Assembly (NCBI GenBank): GCA_025356335.1
Contig: JANXUF010000119.1
Span: 62,001-126,000, forward strand
Length of the DNA: 64,000 nucleotides
Origin: Actinomycetes bacterium
GTDB lineage: Bacteria; Actinomycetota; Acidimicrobiia; Acidimicrobiales; Ilumatobacteraceae
Direction of reading: 5' to 3'
How positions within the stretch are numbered: the first letter of the stretch is position 1; each line of letters begins with the position of its first letter. The notes below the pieces were generated by a model. It saw nothing but the letters and a program-made list of their open reading frames with translations, had not been told where the DNA came from and did not search any database. This document shows, piece by piece, positions 63,309 to 64,000 of this stretch. The position numbers and the translations under genes were made by a program.

Positions 63309-64000
63309 ATGTTCGAATTCGTACCGCTGCCAGCACAGCCGGCAGGAATCGCCTGGCCGACAACGCAGTGGCCGACGGGCCATCTCGCCGACGATGTCGA
63401 CAGTGACGCCGTGAACGCGTCGATCGATCGCTTGATGACGCAATCACCCGACCTCGGGCTGACGCTCGCCGTCGCCGTTGTTCATCGAGGGCGCCTCGTC
63501 GCCGAAGCATATGGCCCCGACACGGATGCGGACACCACGTTGATCTCGTGGTCGATGGCCAAGAGCGTGACGCATGCGCTCGTCGGGATCCTCGTCGGTG
63601 ACGGCCTGATCGACGTCAGCGCGCCGGTTGCGGTGCCGGAATGGGCGGACGATGCACGGGCGCGGATCACGCTGCAGCACCTACTGAACATGCGCGACGG
63701 GCTCGATTTCAAGGAGGACTATGTCGACGCCGGCGTCTCCGACGTCATCGAGATGCTCTTCGGTTCCGGCGTCCACGACCACGCCGCCTACGCCGCTGCA
63801 CGACAGCCGGCACATGAGCCCGGCGAGGTCTGGAACTACTCGTCAGGCACGACGAACATCATCAGCAGACTCGTCGGCGATGTCGTCGGTGGCGGCCGAA
63901 CGGCGATGGAGTCGTTCATGCGCGAACGACTGCTCGATCCGATCGGGATGTCGTCGGCGAGCCCGAGATTCGACGACGCAGGAACATTCGTCGGGTCCAG
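63309..64000 (+). CDS. Beta-lactamase-family serine hydrolase, 5' part (runs off the window)
   Basis: From ATG 63309, with AGGGG 8 nt upstream, the frame stays open to the window end (230 codons). It has AVVHRGRLVAEAYGPDTD, the S-x-x-K nucleophile in SWSMAKSVTHALVG, LLNMRDGLDF, and the second motif Y-S-S in WNYSSGTTNIISRLVG, followed by RLLDPIGMSSA. This is the class C beta-lactamase/esterase fold (Pfam Beta-lactamase). No signal peptide is seen, so an intracellular esterase-type role is more likely than antibiotic resistance. The third motif lies beyond the window. Confidence 0.88.
   Translation, partial: MFEFVPLPAQPAGIAWPTTQWPTGHLADDVDSDAVNASIDRLMTQSPDLGLTLAVAVVHRGRLVAEAYGPDTDADTTLISWSMAKSVTHALVGILVGDGLIDVSAPVAVPEWADDARARITLQHLLNMRDGLDFKEDYVDAGVSDVIEMLFGSGVHDHAAYAAARQPAHEPGEVWNYSSGTTNIISRLVGDVVGGGRTAMESFMRERLLDPIGMSSASPRFDDAGTFVGS

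Overview
This 64 kb window is high-GC DNA whose genes look actinobacterial. An Acidimicrobiia-like host is my inference, based on several apparently leaderless promoters, an F420-type luciferase-like oxidoreductase, a gpgS gene beside a folP2-like gene, DUF2752 and zf-HC2 proteins, and ethylmalonyl-CoA pathway genes. There are no rRNA genes and no CRISPR array. I see one complete tRNA gene, tRNA-Pro(TGG).

Positions 1-8419 are loosely packed and partly decayed. They hold a PIN-like fragment, a small zf-HC2 protein, an HNH nuclease broken by three frameshifts and a carbonic anhydrase with an in-frame amber codon. Two genes here have an in-frame TGA exactly where a redox cysteine is expected: a peroxiredoxin-like protein (1302-1838) and a glycine/betaine/D-proline reductase selenoprotein B-like protein (2775-3932). 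Both read as U-x-x-C and are best explained as selenoproteins. A DHA2-type drug exporter and a divergent TetR regulator share a promoter region with three operator-like palindromes.

Positions 8420-24075 are an integrative element inserted in the tRNA-Pro gene and bounded by a 49-bp perfect direct repeat. It carries a tyrosine integrase next to attL, two excisionase-like HTH proteins, a primase-helicase, an HGGA-motif protein, a single-chain type ISP restriction-modification enzyme, a serine-recombinase-like protein without its catalytic serine, and, next to attR, a tightly overlapped three-gene operon: a SIR2-domain protein, a protein with a HEPN-type Rx4H motif and a small membrane-anchored protein. 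No capsid or conjugation genes are visible. It therefore resembles a phage satellite or small integrative element with defence cargo, and the SIR2/HEPN/membrane operon is the best candidate for an undescribed system.

Positions 24107-64000 are compact chromosomal housekeeping and catabolic DNA: gpgS with a folP2-like gene, a folB-folK fusion, redox enzymes, a molybdopterin oxidoreductase overlapping mscL, an ABC-F ATPase sharing a 21-bp bidirectional promoter with a DUF2752 gene, class I fumarase, peptidases and hydrolases. A methylsuccinyl-CoA dehydrogenase plus malyl-CoA lyase/thioesterase pair points to the ethylmalonyl-CoA pathway. A SNF2 helicase overlaps a SWIM zinc-finger gene. REP-like palindromic repeats that begin at gene stop codons flank a nucleotidyltransferase gene. 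The window ends inside a beta-lactamase-family gene.
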